DNA of 64,000 bases, taken from JAPLDB01 sp964356415. GTDB lineage: Bacteria; Bacteroidota; Bacteroidia; AKYH767-A; 2013-40CM-41-45. Below the pieces are notes generated by a model that saw only the letters and a program-made list of their open reading frames with translations, ran no database searches and was not told the DNA's origin. The position numbers and the translations under genes were made by a program. Where the stretch lies: the NCBI GenBank assembly GCA_964356415.1, contig CAYHHK010000001.1:1-64000 (forward strand). Direction: 5' to 3'. Below are positions 1-9,785 of this stretch, piece after piece. Position 1 is the first letter of the stretch. Every line of letters starts with the position of its first letter.

Positions 1-272
1 GATAAACGGTACCGGTCAAATTGTTCTTTCAGTTTTTTATCACTGAGGTCAACTCCGATATCCTTTGCTTCGATGTAACCGAGCGGGATATTTTTACGGG
101 TAATAATAAAATCCGGTGCGCCACAGGCAATACGGGTTGGCTCGTTGGTTGCCATCACACCGGGCACCATACTTTCAATCAACTGCTGAAAATCACCGCG
201 GAAGCTGTGCTCTGTGGTTATACCGGTTTTATACCGGCGGTTTAAGGATTCTAAGTATTCGGGGATGGTCAC
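1..272 (-). CDS. Type ISP restriction-modification protein, N-terminal part (runs off left edge)
   Basis: An open frame of 90 codons reads leftwards from a GTG at 272 and leaves the window still open. It has no ATG near its start. The visible peptide has the N-terminal layout of type ISP (single-chain) restriction-modification enzymes: a short helical lead-in (IPEYLESLNRRYKTG), then TEHSFRGDFQQLIESMVPG, then NEPTRIACGAPDF and GYIEAKDIG. The PDF and EAK pieces look like the PD-(D/E)xK nuclease motif of the N-terminal Mrr-like domain. In this family a helicase, an adenine methylase and a target-recognition domain would follow, but they lie outside the window. The GTG start is my choice: family members begin just before the lead-in, and no better codon is seen upstream. 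The family call rests on motif memory, not on a search. Confidence 0.72.
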   Translation of the reverse strand, partial: MTIPEYLESLNRRYKTGITTEHSFRGDFQQLIESMVPGVMATNEPTRIACGAPDFIITRKNIPLGYIEAKDIGVDLSDKKLKEQFDRYRL

Positions 273-417
273 TGGGAGGGAGGGCTAAAATGGTAAATTT
301 AATGACCAAACGTAAGGAATTTGGAGGGAAAGGCAAAGGGCGACAAGGTTCCGGTTAAAGTCTAACTGAATTAGGTCGGGTTGAAATTGGAGGTCAAAAT
401 GTTGGATTCGAATATTG

Positions 418-438
418 GCCGTAGCAGCATGCTACGGC
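418..438. repeat. 9-bp perfect inverted repeat, 3-base loop
   Basis: The arms GCCGTAGCA (418-426) and TGCTACGGC (430-438) pair perfectly around a 3-base loop. No T-run follows on either strand, so it is not an obvious Rho-independent terminator. Its role is unknown; it may be a protein-binding palindrome or a small intergenic hairpin. Confidence 0.5.
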
Positions 439-741
439 TAGCGAGGGCATAACAGGGGATTTGGGTTTACTTTATCAAATGTAAGGTTTTTAGGGGAGAA
501 GGCAAAATGGGGAATGGGGTTCCAGTTCAGGAAAACCGGAATTGGATCAGATGGAAATGTCACTATAATGTGCTGTAGGGAGTGACGATCTTTTCAGAGA
601 AGATGAAAACTATTAAAAGAAATTGGTAGTGCGCGAGTCCATTTATATAGTGGCTTAAGGTGGTCTGGAAAAATATTCTTCCATTAGCATTATGTGTTAT
701 CTTGTTTTGTCAACAACCAATGTATAAAAAAAGCCATTTCA

Positions 742-753
742 TGATTAATGTCA
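742..753. promoter_or_regulatory. Probable Crp/Fnr-family operator upstream of nrdJ
   Basis: TGATTAATGTCA differs by one base from the TGAC-N4-GTCA palindrome found upstream of the Fnr-like gene, the Moco operon and the molybdenum-enzyme operon in this window. It ends 66 bases before the nrdJ start codon. Anaerobic control of an O2-independent (B12-dependent) ribonucleotide reductase would make sense. One mismatch leaves real doubt. Confidence 0.45.
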
Positions 754-819
754 TAAAATTTTTAAACCCCCGAATGAAACTTTGTCCGCACAAAATTTAA
801 TAGAATTTGAAAAAATATT

Positions 820-3800
820 ATGAATATGGAACCAGTTAAAAAAGCAAGCAAGAATAAAAAACACGGAACCGCCGGAATGAAATTCACCCGCTATTTCACC
901 GGAGATAAATTAAGTCCGTTCGAACAATTCAAATATGAATTGAGGGAATCCGTGATCAGGAATCCCAAAGGGGATGTCGTTTTTGAAAAGAAGAATGTTG
1001 AAGTTCCCGAAACATGGAGCCAGGTTGCAACAGATATTCTTGCGCAAAAATATTTTCGAAGGGCAGATGTTCCGCAGGCGGATGGAAGCATGGGAAGTGA
1101 GAATTCAATTAAGCAGGTAGCGCACCGGCTGGCTGAATGCTGGATGGAGTGGGGGAGGAAGTACAATTATTTTGCATCTGAAAAAGATGCTGCGGTTTTT
1201 TATGATGAACTGGTGTTCATGATCCTCGGACAATATGCTGCGCCCAATTCTCCACAATGGTTCAATACCGGTTTGTACACTGCATACGGAATCAAAGGAA
1301 ATGAAAACGGGCATTATTATGTAAACCCGGAAACTGAAAAGATTGAAACTTCTACTTCCGCGTATGAACGCCCACAGCCGCATGCCTGTTTTATTCTTTC
1401 CGTAAATGATGACCTTCTTCATGAAGGCGGCATCATGGATTTACTCATTCGTGAAACACGCATTTTTAAATATGGTTCCGGTGTTGGAACAAATTTTTCA
1501 TCTCTCAGGGCTGCAGGAGAGTCGCTGAGTGGCGGAGGAAATTCATCTGGGCTGATGTCTTTTCTAAAAATTGGTGATCGCGCGGCAGGAGCAATCAAGT
1601 CAGGCGGCACCACACGCAGGGCAGCAAAGATGGTTTGTCTTGACCTTGACCATCCGGAAATTGAAGAATTCATCAACTGGAAAGTAGAAGAAGAAAATAA
1701 AGTAGCAGCGCTGATTGCAGCGGGTTACTCTTCCGATTATGAAGGCGAAGCATACAGAACTGTTAGTGGACAGAATTCAAACAATTCAGTACGCATTCCG
1801 GATTCTTTCTTCAAAGCACTTGAGGAAAATAAAAACTGGGATCTTACTGCTCGTACAGACGGACACGTGATGAAATCTGTTCCGGCAAAAAAATTATGGG
1901 ATCAGGTTGCAAATGCCGCCTGGCACTCTGCTGATCCCGGTGTGCAGTTTGATACGACCATCAATGAATGGCATACTTGCCCGGAGGGTGGCAGAATTCG
2001 TGCTTCGAATCCATGCAGTGAATACATGTTTCTTGACAATACAGCGTGTAATCTTGCATCCTTGAATCTGAGAAAATTTTTTGATGATGAAACATGCACC
2101 TTTAATGTTGAAGCATTTGAACATGCCTGTCGCATCTGGACTGTGGTGCTGGAGATTTCAGTATTGATGGCCCATTTTCCTTCCAAAGAAGTTGCACAAC
2201 TTTCATACGAATACAGAACATTGGGATTGGGATATGCAAACCTTGGTTCCATGCTGATGGTTTCCGGTATCCCTTATGACAGTGACAAGGCTAGGGCTAT
2301 ATCCTCTGCGGTCACAGCAATCATGACGGGCACTGCCTATGAAACTTCTGCGGAGATGGCAAAGGCATTGGGCGTTTTCAGTCATTTTGAAAAAAATAAA
2401 AAGCACATGTTGCGTGTTATCCGTAATCACCGCTATGCTGCTTATCATGCCAACGATGCTTATGAGGGTTTGGAAATTTTACCCGAAGGACTTGATGCGA
2501 AAAATTGTCCTGACTACCTTATGAAGGCAGCCTGCAAAGCATGGGATGACGCATTGCAGCTTGGTGATAAATATGGTTACCGCAATGCCCAAGTAAGTGT
2601 AATCGCTCCGACAGGTACTATTGGTCTTATCATGGATTGTGATACGACCGGTGTGGAACCTGATTTTGCATTGGTGAAATTTAAAAAGCTGGCAGGAGGT
2701 GGATATTTCAAAATTGTGAATGAGAGTATTCCTGTTGCATTGCGCAACCTTGGCTATAGCAAACATCAGATCAAAGACATTGTGGAATATGCAAAGGGCA
2801 CAGGAACATTTAATGGTGCTCCATATATCAACCACGAAACAATGCTTGCAAAAGGATTTTTAAAAGAAGATTTGAAACTCATTGACAAGGCAGCTGCTTC
2901 TGCATTCGATATCAGGTATGTATTCAACAGCTTCACCCTTGGCGAAGATTGTATGAAGAATATTGGTTTTACAAAACAGCAATTTACAAAACAGGGATTT
3001 GATTTGCTTAAAGAACTTGGATTCACTGAAGACCAGATGGAAGAAGCAAATAAATATGTTTGCGGAACGATGACTGTGGAGGGCGCTCCTCATCTCAAAG
3101 ATGAGCACCTTCCTGTTTTTGACTGTGCCAACAGATGCGGAAATACAGGCATGCGCTTTATTCAGCCTCAGGCGCATATACACATGATGGCCGCTGTGCA
3201 ACCATTCATCAGTGGTGCGATTTCAAAAACCATCAACCTGCCGAATGAATCCACCGTGGAAGATATTGAAAACTGTTATATGCAGGGTTGGAAATCAGGA
3301 TTAAAAGCGGTTGCCATTTACAGAGATGGAAGTAAGCATTCCCAGCCACTTTCTACAAAGTCGAAGGAGTCGAAAAAGGAAATTGATGCAGTGATTGATC
3401 CCGACAAACTTTCTGCAGATGATGTACTGAATGCAGCGAAGCGGATTATTCAACTTTCTTCTGATACCAAATTCAAGCGTCAGCTTTCCAATATCGTACA
3501 CAGGAAACGGTTGCCTGAAAAAAGGCAAGGATTTACCCAAAAAGCTAAAGTGGGGGGGCATACCATTTTCGTACGCACCGGTGAATACGGTGATAATACA
3601 CTGGGCGAAATTTTTATTGATATGCACAAGGAAGGTGCTTCTTTCCGTTCACTGCTTAATTGTTTTGCCATTTCTGTATCTATTGGATTGCAGTACGGCG
3701 TTCCGCTTGATGAGTTCGTAGAGAAATTTATTTTCACACGTTTCGAACCATCGGGTATTGTGGATCATCCCAATATTAAAAATGCCACTTCTGTTATTGA

Positions 3801-4077
3801 TTATGTTTTCAGGTTGCTCGCACTGGAATACCTCGACAGGGATGATTTGGTTCAAGTGAAACGCAGCGAAAGTGAAAAGATAAAGGAAGTTCCAAAGAAA
3901 ATGATTGCACCACTTCCATCCATATTAAAACCGGAAATGCAGGGTGATCAAACGCAGCAATACCTGAGCAGCATGATGGGTGATGCACCTGTATGCTCTA
4001 CTTGCGGACATATTACTATTCGTAGCGGTTCATGTTACAAATGTTTGAACTGCGGTTCGAGTGTGGGGTGCAGTTGA
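820..4077 (+). CDS. nrdJ: Adenosylcobalamin-dependent (class II) ribonucleotide reductase
   Basis: Reduces ribonucleotides to deoxyribonucleotides using adenosylcobalamin as radical source, so it works with or without oxygen. The 1085-residue length fits the long NrdJ type. Visible marks are the N-terminal active-site cysteine in PQPHACFIL (about residue 187), the central block SNPCSEYMFLDNTACN (about 395) with the active-site cysteine and the Asn/Glu residues, and APTGTIG (about 595). The C-terminus has two CxxC-type pairs (CSTCG, CYKCLNCG) from about residue 1058, a Zn-ribbon-like tail typical of this type and likely used for re-reduction. The ATG at 820 fits; a second ATG two codons on is possible. 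A palindrome resembling the Fnr operator lies 67-78 bases upstream. The gene also implies a cobalamin supply, needed too by the acyl-CoA mutase at 34242-36268. Confidence 0.95.
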   Translation: MNMEPVKKASKNKKHGTAGMKFTRYFTGDKLSPFEQFKYELRESVIRNPKGDVVFEKKNVEVPETWSQVATDILAQKYFRRADVPQADGSMGSENSIKQVAHRLAECWMEWGRKYNYFASEKDAAVFYDELVFMILGQYAAPNSPQWFNTGLYTAYGIKGNENGHYYVNPETEKIETSTSAYERPQPHACFILSVNDDLLHEGGIMDLLIRETRIFKYGSGVGTNFSSLRAAGESLSGGGNSSGLMSFLKIGDRAAGAIKSGGTTRRAAKMVCLDLDHPEIEEFINWKVEEENKVAALIAAGYSSDYEGEAYRTVSGQNSNNSVRIPDSFFKALEENKNWDLTARTDGHVMKSVPAKKLWDQVANAAWHSADPGVQFDTTINEWHTCPEGGRIRASNPCSEYMFLDNTACNLASLNLRKFFDDETCTFNVEAFEHACRIWTVVLEISVLMAHFPSKEVAQLSYEYRTLGLGYANLGSMLMVSGIPYDSDKARAISSAVTAIMTGTAYETSAEMAKALGVFSHFEKNKKHMLRVIRNHRYAAYHANDAYEGLEILPEGLDAKNCPDYLMKAACKAWDDALQLGDKYGYRNAQVSVIAPTGTIGLIMDCDTTGVEPDFALVKFKKLAGGGYFKIVNESIPVALRNLGYSKHQIKDIVEYAKGTGTFNGAPYINHETMLAKGFLKEDLKLIDKAAASAFDIRYVFNSFTLGEDCMKNIGFTKQQFTKQGFDLLKELGFTEDQMEEANKYVCGTMTVEGAPHLKDEHLPVFDCANRCGNTGMRFIQPQAHIHMMAAVQPFISGAISKTINLPNESTVEDIENCYMQGWKSGLKAVAIYRDGSKHSQPLSTKSKESKKEIDAVIDPDKLSADDVLNAAKRIIQLSSDTKFKRQLSNIVHRKRLPEKRQGFTQKAKVGGHTIFVRTGEYGDNTLGEIFIDMHKEGASFRSLLNCFAISVSIGLQYGVPLDEFVEKFIFTRFEPSGIVDHPNIKNATSVIDYVFRLLALEYLDRDDLVQVKRSESEKIKEVPKKMIAPLPSILKPEMQGDQTQQYLSSMMGDAPVCSTCGHITIRSGSCYKCLNCGSSVGCS

Positions 4078-4353
4078 GTGTATTCTTTTTAATTTTTGGT
4101 CAGTTGATAAAGCCTTAGATTATGTGGGGTCATTCATTTGAATTGTAATTTGTCGGATCAGAAATGCAGATGGTTCTTTGCCAGGTTCTCAAAAGTAAGA
4201 TACAGAGCGTCAGCAATCGACCATTCAGAGAAATGATTGGCGGTTAATAATTTATTCAGAATATACTTTTTCGTAAATTTTAACCTGACAGGGCTCATAC
4301 AGGTTGTTATTATGAAGCAATAGATTTGTTTCAATAAAAAAAAACCAACTTAT

Positions 4354-6411
4354 ATGAAAAAAGTATTAATGATTTTCATTTTTGTATTGTTTTCAGTGGC
4401 AGGTTATTCTCAATGCACAATCACCAATGCAACGAGTTGTATATGCCCGGGTGGAACGAGTACTGATTGCGATCTACTCCCCGATATAACTATCTCCTGG
4501 TATGCATTGCAAAATTACTCAGGTGGGCCGACTGAATATCCGCAGACCGGAGCAGGTGGGGAAAATGGCAGGCTGCGAGTTACAGGCTCAACACCAAATA
4601 TCGGTTACGGTCCTTTTTGTGTTCGTAGTGAAGATGACAATGCGATGCGTTGGTATGTTTGTGGAACTGATACGTTTAGTGCGCCCGCATCCCAGTCTTT
4701 TTCATGTCCCAATGGAGCCACTGCAAAAGTTATTTTATTTCAGAGGGTATATCACAAGAGTGGAAATGCAATGACCTACCAGGATCGCATGTGTGGACCT
4801 CAACCAAACAATCAGGGTTCAATGAACGTTGATGACTGGGGCGTTTTTTCTCTCCGGCTTCAAAATCCGGCTGAGCCTGATCCAAGACGCTGGCCCAGGG
4901 TGAGCCCGGATGGACATAAGCAATCTTTCTGTCTTATGGATTATGGATCTTGCAGTACTTACAACGGGCATTGCAGGGATGATAATACCGTGTATAATCA
5001 AGGAACAGCATTAGTAAATGCTGATTTTCCTAACTGGGGCCTTGGAAATAATTATGGTTGCTCAAGTGTTGAGCAAGGTTGTTCAGTTGGATACACTGAT
5101 ATTTACAATGAATCGCTAAACGGAATGTGGATAAACATCCCTCCGGGAACGTGCAATGGTGACTACTGGATTGTTTATGAAGTTGATCCAAGAGATAATT
5201 TTGTTGAAAGCAATGAAACTAATAATTTCACTTTTGCTCCCTTTACACTTACCTTACAGGATGCACCAGGGAATCCCCACACCTCTATAACATCTGATCG
5301 TTCACCAATATTGTGTGGCGCTGATTCAGTAACGCTTTTTGCCAATGGTGCATTATCATATATATGGTCAACCGGTGAGACGACACAGTCAATCCGTGTT
5401 TCAGGAGGAACATATTCCTGTACTTCTACAACATATTGTGGAACTGCAACTTCAGACCCATTTGTTGTTATCAGTAATCCGGCTCCACAGTTACCGCCAT
5501 TGACAAATGATACAATATGCGTTGGAGGAACAACCACATTTACAACAACCGGAACAGAAATTAAATGGTATGACAATATTGGTACGTTTCTGGGATCAGG
5601 AAATTCATTTACCACTCCGGCCTTGACTTCATCAACTACTTACTATGCACAGGACAGGGTCAGTAATCAGGGTGCAATAACCCATGGTGCAAAAACTGAT
5701 TCAAGTGGAACAGGAGGATATTATACCGGCAATCAGTGGCTGATTTTCGATGCGATGAAGGCATTTGTGCTGCGTTCAGCAAAAGTATATTCCAATGCTG
5801 CGGGTAACCGCGATATTCAATTGCTGGATGCGAACAGCAATGTGATTCAATCCGGGACATTTAATATTCCTGTTGGAGAATCAAGGGTGAATTTAAATTT
5901 TTCTGTTCCAACCGGTACCGGGTTCCAATTACATGTCAATGGAAGTCCGAATCTTTGGAGAAATAATGCAGGTGTTACATATCCATATATGATTACCGAT
6001 ACGCTTTCTATTACCGGATCGAGTGGAGGTGCTAATTTCTACTATTTCTTTTATGATTGGGAAATTGACGTGGGTGGTTCAGAATGCTTCAGCGGTCTTT
6101 CTCCTGTTACGGCGGTTGTAGAGATATGCACCGGAATTGATCAGGTAAATGATTTCTCCGGAGCAATTTCAATCTACCCGAATCCATCAAACGGGAAATT
6201 CAATTTCAGGATTGATGTACCCGGTTCTTGTGAGAATGGTATGATAAAGCTTGTTGATCTTGCAGGCAGGGTTTCTTACTCGCACGAACTAGGGAAGATA
6301 TCGGGAAACTATCAATCTGAATTGGACCTGAGTGGAATTTCAAAAGGCATATATCAATTGGTTACAGAAATAGCCGGCAGACAATATTTTAAGAAGGTGA
6401 TAATCATGTGA
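4354..6411 (+). CDS. Secreted protein with Ig-like segments and T9SS type A sorting domain
   Basis: A 685-residue exported protein with a clear signal peptide (residues 1-19, ending AGYSQ). The N-terminal half is Cys-rich (YGSCSTYNGHC and similar), with a segment like the CARDB/lysyl-oxidase-associated fold (DYWIVYEVDPRDNFVESNETN, here split across that stretch). The middle carries Ig-like repeats typical of Bacteroidota adhesins (SDPFVVISNPAPQLPPL, TICVGGTTTF). The last 80 residues are the T9SS C-terminal sorting domain, with IYPNPSNGKF and a final KKVIIM. It should be exported to the cell surface or medium by the Por secretion system. The CNGDYWIVYEVDPR segment recalls the copper-site fold of lysyl oxidase, but I see no full catalytic signature and name no activity. 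It stands alone, 276 bases after nrdJ. Confidence 0.85.
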   Translation: MKKVLMIFIFVLFSVAGYSQCTITNATSCICPGGTSTDCDLLPDITISWYALQNYSGGPTEYPQTGAGGENGRLRVTGSTPNIGYGPFCVRSEDDNAMRWYVCGTDTFSAPASQSFSCPNGATAKVILFQRVYHKSGNAMTYQDRMCGPQPNNQGSMNVDDWGVFSLRLQNPAEPDPRRWPRVSPDGHKQSFCLMDYGSCSTYNGHCRDDNTVYNQGTALVNADFPNWGLGNNYGCSSVEQGCSVGYTDIYNESLNGMWINIPPGTCNGDYWIVYEVDPRDNFVESNETNNFTFAPFTLTLQDAPGNPHTSITSDRSPILCGADSVTLFANGALSYIWSTGETTQSIRVSGGTYSCTSTTYCGTATSDPFVVISNPAPQLPPLTNDTICVGGTTTFTTTGTEIKWYDNIGTFLGSGNSFTTPALTSSTTYYAQDRVSNQGAITHGAKTDSSGTGGYYTGNQWLIFDAMKAFVLRSAKVYSNAAGNRDIQLLDANSNVIQSGTFNIPVGESRVNLNFSVPTGTGFQLHVNGSPNLWRNNAGVTYPYMITDTLSITGSSGGANFYYFFYDWEIDVGGSECFSGLSPVTAVVEICTGIDQVNDFSGAISIYPNPSNGKFNFRIDVPGSCENGMIKLVDLAGRVSYSHELGKISGNYQSELDLSGISKGIYQLVTEIAGRQYFKKVIIM

Positions 6412-6430
6412 TTCATTGCAACCGACCTGT

Positions 6431-6447
6431 TGATATAAAGTATATCA
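6431..6447. promoter_or_regulatory. Inverted repeat before the redox cassette
   Basis: The arms TGATAT and ATATCA are perfect around a 5-base spacer and end 28 bases before the ATG at 6476. The outer bases TGAT/ATCA recall Fnr half-sites, but the spacing (9 bases between TGA and TCA halves) is not the usual one. It could be an operator or chance in AT-rich DNA. Confidence 0.25.
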
Positions 6448-6475
6448 TGGCTTGATCGATCAGCACACATTTGTT

Positions 6476-8449
6476 ATGACGCAGAAAAAAAATTATGGCA
6501 AATGGCGTACAGTAAGTTTGTGTGTAGTGTATTTGTTAATGGGTTTACACATTGCGCATTGGCAGATTGCCGGCAAAACCCTTGCCCCACTTGAATTCAA
6601 CGAGGTGTTGTACACCATTCATCGTGGAATAATTACTGCAGGTTTTATTTTTATGGGAATAACCATCATCGGAACATTGGTGGTAGGGAGATTTTTTTGT
6701 TCCTGGATGTGTCATATTCTGGCGCTTCAGGATGCAAGTTCTTGGTTGCTGAATAAGCTTCATATCAAGCCACATCATGTTCGTTCACGTTTTTTCTATT
6801 TCATTCCTTTTTTGGTAGCTATCTATCTTTTTATTTTGCCTCAAATAGAAAAAATTTATGTCGGAGCAACAGATGGAGGATTGAAAGTATTATCTGACAA
6901 AGAAGGTTGGGCCTCATTCACTACTACCGACTTCTGGAGGAACCTTCCGGGAATTGGAATTACACTGACTACCTTTTTTGTTTGTGGATTCCTAATTGTT
7001 TATTTTCTGGGATCAAGGACTTTTTGTCAGTATGCTTGCCCTTACGGGGCATTGTTTGCCATAACCGACAGGTTTGCTCCCGGGAAAATTATTCTCAGCG
7101 GTGATTGCAATCAGTGTGGTTTGTGTACTGCATCTTGCAATTCCCATATTCTTGTTCATAAGGAAATAAAACAATTTGGAAAAGTTGTTGATCACAACTG
7201 CCTTAAAGATCTGGATTGTGTGCAGGTATGCCCGAATGATGCACTGTCGTTTGGCTTTACCAAGCCATCAGGGTTAAAATCACTGCCGGGAATTGCAACA
7301 AAGAAGTATGATTTTTCTAAATTGGAGGATGTGACCATTGCCATTTTATTTTTTATCTTTGCATTTGTATTCAGAGGATTGTATGATTCCATTCCGTTTT
7401 TGCTTTCGATTGCGCTTTCAGTTATTCTTGCATTTTGCACAATTTTCTCATTTCGGTTGTTTAGCAAGGAGTTTGTCAGGATGAACAACTTTGTTCTTAA
7501 ACATTCCAACCGGCTTACGAGGCAAGGTAAATGGTATCTCACTTCTTTCATACTGATTCTGGTATTTACAATACACAGTGGGTTTGTCCATTACCATAGT
7601 TACACAGGTGACCTTGCATACAAAAAAATTGTTGCTTCTTCGTTCAAAAAAAATATTCACGAGTCAAGCACAATTACTCCCCTATTGAATGATGCATTGT
7701 ATCATTTGGAGACTGCAACCCGATACGGGATTTACAGTCCTGCCAGTTTAAATAGACAGCTTGCTTCACTTTATTTAACTGCAGGAAAATCCGAAATGGC
7801 AAAGGAGCAACTTCAAAATTTATTGAATAAGTTGCCTGATGATTTTGAGGCCGGATTGCGCTTTGCCAAATTGGAGATCAGTGATGGCAACGACACAGAG
7901 GCCAGGGTTTATCTTAAAAATATTTTTGAAAGATCAAAGGGAGAAACCAATAGTGATTGTCTTATCCGTAGTGAAGCATATATGTTATTTGGACAGATTA
8001 GTGAAAGGGCTCAGGAAAATTCTGAAGCTACGGTATGGTATAAACGTTCTATTGGCGAGAATGCAATGAATGCTGAATCATTGCAATCCCTTGGAATACT
8101 TTATGTCAGAATGAATAAATTCGTAGAAGCTGAAGTCAATCTATTGGAGGCTGAAAAATTTTATTTCAATTCACCCTTGCTGGAGAATAACCTGAGTGTG
8201 CTTTATCTGAAGATGAAGAATTACGACAAAGCACTGGTTCACCTTTACCGATTATTGGAATTGCAAAAAAACAATGATGAAATTCAATACAACATAGCCA
8301 TGGCCTATTACGCCAAAGGCGAGAAGGAAAGGGCTGTCGGTTTGCTTAATAAAATTCTTATGCAGCATCCGGATCACAGGAATTCGTTGATAGCGCTTGA
8401 CTTGATTTCGGGAAACAAATTGAATTTGTTTCCTATGGCTCAAAAATAA
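6476..8449 (+). CDS. NapH/CcoG-type membrane polyferredoxin with C-terminal TPR domain
   Basis: A 657-residue membrane protein. The first ~390 residues carry about six membrane segments. Between them lie paired cysteine motifs of the NapH/NosR/CcoG superfamily: FFCSWMCH near residue 75, CQYACPYG near 183, then two cytoplasmic [4Fe-4S] motifs (CNQCGLCTASC near 210 and CVQVCP near 250). Such proteins pass electrons between the quinone pool or ferredoxin and periplasmic partners, or oxidise copper/iron. From about residue 400 it turns into tetratricopeptide repeats, a protein-binding module not normally fused to this family. The open frame begins with a TTG at 6452, but the ATG at 6476 puts the start right before the first membrane segment and was chosen. 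A cytochrome c gene follows by 2 bases, so electron transfer to a periplasmic c-type cytochrome is likely. The electron donor and final acceptor cannot be read from sequence. Confidence 0.75.
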   Translation: MTQKKNYGKWRTVSLCVVYLLMGLHIAHWQIAGKTLAPLEFNEVLYTIHRGIITAGFIFMGITIIGTLVVGRFFCSWMCHILALQDASSWLLNKLHIKPHHVRSRFFYFIPFLVAIYLFILPQIEKIYVGATDGGLKVLSDKEGWASFTTTDFWRNLPGIGITLTTFFVCGFLIVYFLGSRTFCQYACPYGALFAITDRFAPGKIILSGDCNQCGLCTASCNSHILVHKEIKQFGKVVDHNCLKDLDCVQVCPNDALSFGFTKPSGLKSLPGIATKKYDFSKLEDVTIAILFFIFAFVFRGLYDSIPFLLSIALSVILAFCTIFSFRLFSKEFVRMNNFVLKHSNRLTRQGKWYLTSFILILVFTIHSGFVHYHSYTGDLAYKKIVASSFKKNIHESSTITPLLNDALYHLETATRYGIYSPASLNRQLASLYLTAGKSEMAKEQLQNLLNKLPDDFEAGLRFAKLEISDGNDTEARVYLKNIFERSKGETNSDCLIRSEAYMLFGQISERAQENSEATVWYKRSIGENAMNAESLQSLGILYVRMNKFVEAEVNLLEAEKFYFNSPLLENNLSVLYLKMKNYDKALVHLYRLLELQKNNDEIQYNIAMAYYAKGEKERAVGLLNKILMQHPDHRNSLIALDLISGNKLNLFPMAQK

Positions 8450-8451
8450 AT

Positions 8452-8868
8452 ATGAAAAAAAAATTTAAATATTTGGATTTCTTAATATTTGTAATGCTGC
8501 TGTCAGTTGAAGTAACAACCGCACAAACAGAATGGGAAGCCCCTGCATCTACAGATACATTAAAGAGTTCATTAATTTCAAACTCTAAAATTATTGCAGA
8601 AGGTAAGAAGGTATATGAGAACATGTGCTGGAGTTGCCATGGTCTCGATGGAAAAGGCAATGGTCCGGCTGCGGTTGCCATTAATCCCAGGCCGGCAGAT
8701 CATACAAGCGGAAAAGTTCAAAAGCAGACAGATGGAAATATTTACTGGAAAATAAGTACCGGAAGAGGTGCTATGCAGCCTTATGGTAAAACGCTAACAT
8801 CAAAGCAGCGATGGGCGTTGGTAGCATTTATCAGGCATCTTGGAGCTTCATCCAATAGTGTAAAATAG
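8452..8868 (+). CDS. Secreted mono-heme cytochrome c
   Basis: A 138-residue protein with a signal peptide (residues 1-24) and one class I cytochrome c domain. The heme motif CWSCH is at residues 59-63 and the likely axial methionine is M108 in GRGAMQPYG. The pattern YENMCWSCHG followed by DGKGNGPAA is typical of the short periplasmic cytochromes of nitrite, nitrous oxide and sulfur-oxide reduction loci. It starts 2 bases after the polyferredoxin gene and is surely co-transcribed. It probably takes electrons from, or gives them to, that membrane protein. Confidence 0.88.
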   Translation: MKKKFKYLDFLIFVMLLSVEVTTAQTEWEAPASTDTLKSSLISNSKIIAEGKKVYENMCWSCHGLDGKGNGPAAVAINPRPADHTSGKVQKQTDGNIYWKISTGRGAMQPYGKTLTSKQRWALVAFIRHLGASSNSVK

Positions 8869-8876
8869 TAAAATCA

Positions 8877-9785
8877 ATGAAAAAAAATCAATTATTTATC
8901 TTAGTCATACTTCTACTTGGCGTAAACATAGTTAACGCGCAGGATTTTTTTGAAAATGACAAGGAGCCGGTTTATTCATTCCGTGCTCCGCTTGTAATTA
9001 ATGCACAAACAACTCAGATGCCTCCCGTTGGCGGATTTGAATTTTATATTCGGCACCGTTTCGGTTTTGTTGAAATGGATAGAACTCTGCTTACGGAGTT
9101 TTTAGGGATGGATGGTATTGCCAATATCCGTTTCAGTTTTGTATTTCCAATTACAAAATCAATTTGCATCGGCTTGGGCAGGGCTAAAAATGGCAAAACA
9201 TATGATGCTGAAATCAAGGGATTGATTTTTCAACAGACGTCGGATAATTCAACACCACTTTCAGTAGCGGCATATAGTAATATTGCGATTAATACCGATG
9301 CTGATCCCACAGTCGCTAAATATTCTTTCTTTGATGATGGTGTTACGCCATTTGAAAATAAATTCAATCACCGGTTGAGCTACAATTCACAGATAATTTG
9401 TTCACGAAATTTTGGTGATGTTATCTCGTTACAGGTAACTCCGGTATTTATTTACAGAAACCTGGTGCCAGCAGGAGAGGAAAATTATTCGGTGGCATGT
9501 CCTGTGAGTGGAGCAGTTAAGTTAGGATTGAATTCATCATTGCTTTTTGAATATGCATATCGTTTCAATAACAGACCTGCCAGTGGCATTTACCCTGCAT
9601 CCATTGCAGTTGAGTTTGGAACGGTGAGTCATGTTTTTCAAATTGTGATTACTTCAACCAAGGAGTTGAGCGAACAATTTGCATATGCCAATGAAAGCTC
9701 TGACTATAGAAAAGGGAGCTTGGCATTTGGATTCAATATGAAGCGGACATTCTGGAATAAGAAAAAACAAAAGAAAAACTTATGA
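8877..9785 (+). CDS. DUF5777-like outer-membrane beta-barrel protein
   Basis: 302 residues with a signal peptide (residues 1-21, ending NIVNAQ). The rest alternates polar and aromatic residues in strands, with short turns, as in a 10-14 strand outer-membrane barrel. The early stretch around residues 35-60 (APLVINAQTTQMPPVGGFEF and IRHRFG) matches my memory of DUF5777, a Bacteroidota barrel family often found with cytochromes and YceI proteins. It ends with a basic tail (KKKQKKN). Its stop overlaps the start of the next gene by 4 bases. A pore or scaffold role for the cytochrome cassette is inference. Confidence 0.7.
   Translation: MKKNQLFILVILLLGVNIVNAQDFFENDKEPVYSFRAPLVINAQTTQMPPVGGFEFYIRHRFGFVEMDRTLLTEFLGMDGIANIRFSFVFPITKSICIGLGRAKNGKTYDAEIKGLIFQQTSDNSTPLSVAAYSNIAINTDADPTVAKYSFFDDGVTPFENKFNHRLSYNSQIICSRNFGDVISLQVTPVFIYRNLVPAGEENYSVACPVSGAVKLGLNSSLLFEYAYRFNNRPASGIYPASIAVEFGTVSHVFQIVITSTKELSEQFAYANESSDYRKGSLAFGFNMKRTFWNKKKQKKNL

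Larger units (their letters stand above)
273..819. other. Intergenic region between the R-M gene and nrdJ
   Basis: There is no convincing gene in this 547-base stretch. It holds one short perfect hairpin (418-438) and one palindrome (742-753) shortly before nrdJ, both listed separately. It is the upstream region of both divergent neighbours. The part from about 640 to 800 is AT-rich and probably carries the nrdJ promoter, but I cannot place the promoter with confidence. Confidence 0.6.

Noticed and set aside
21..358. Two plus-strand frames at 21-245 and 116-358 as genes
   Set aside because: They overlap the clearly recognisable minus-strand restriction-modification protein and their translations show no family-like pattern.
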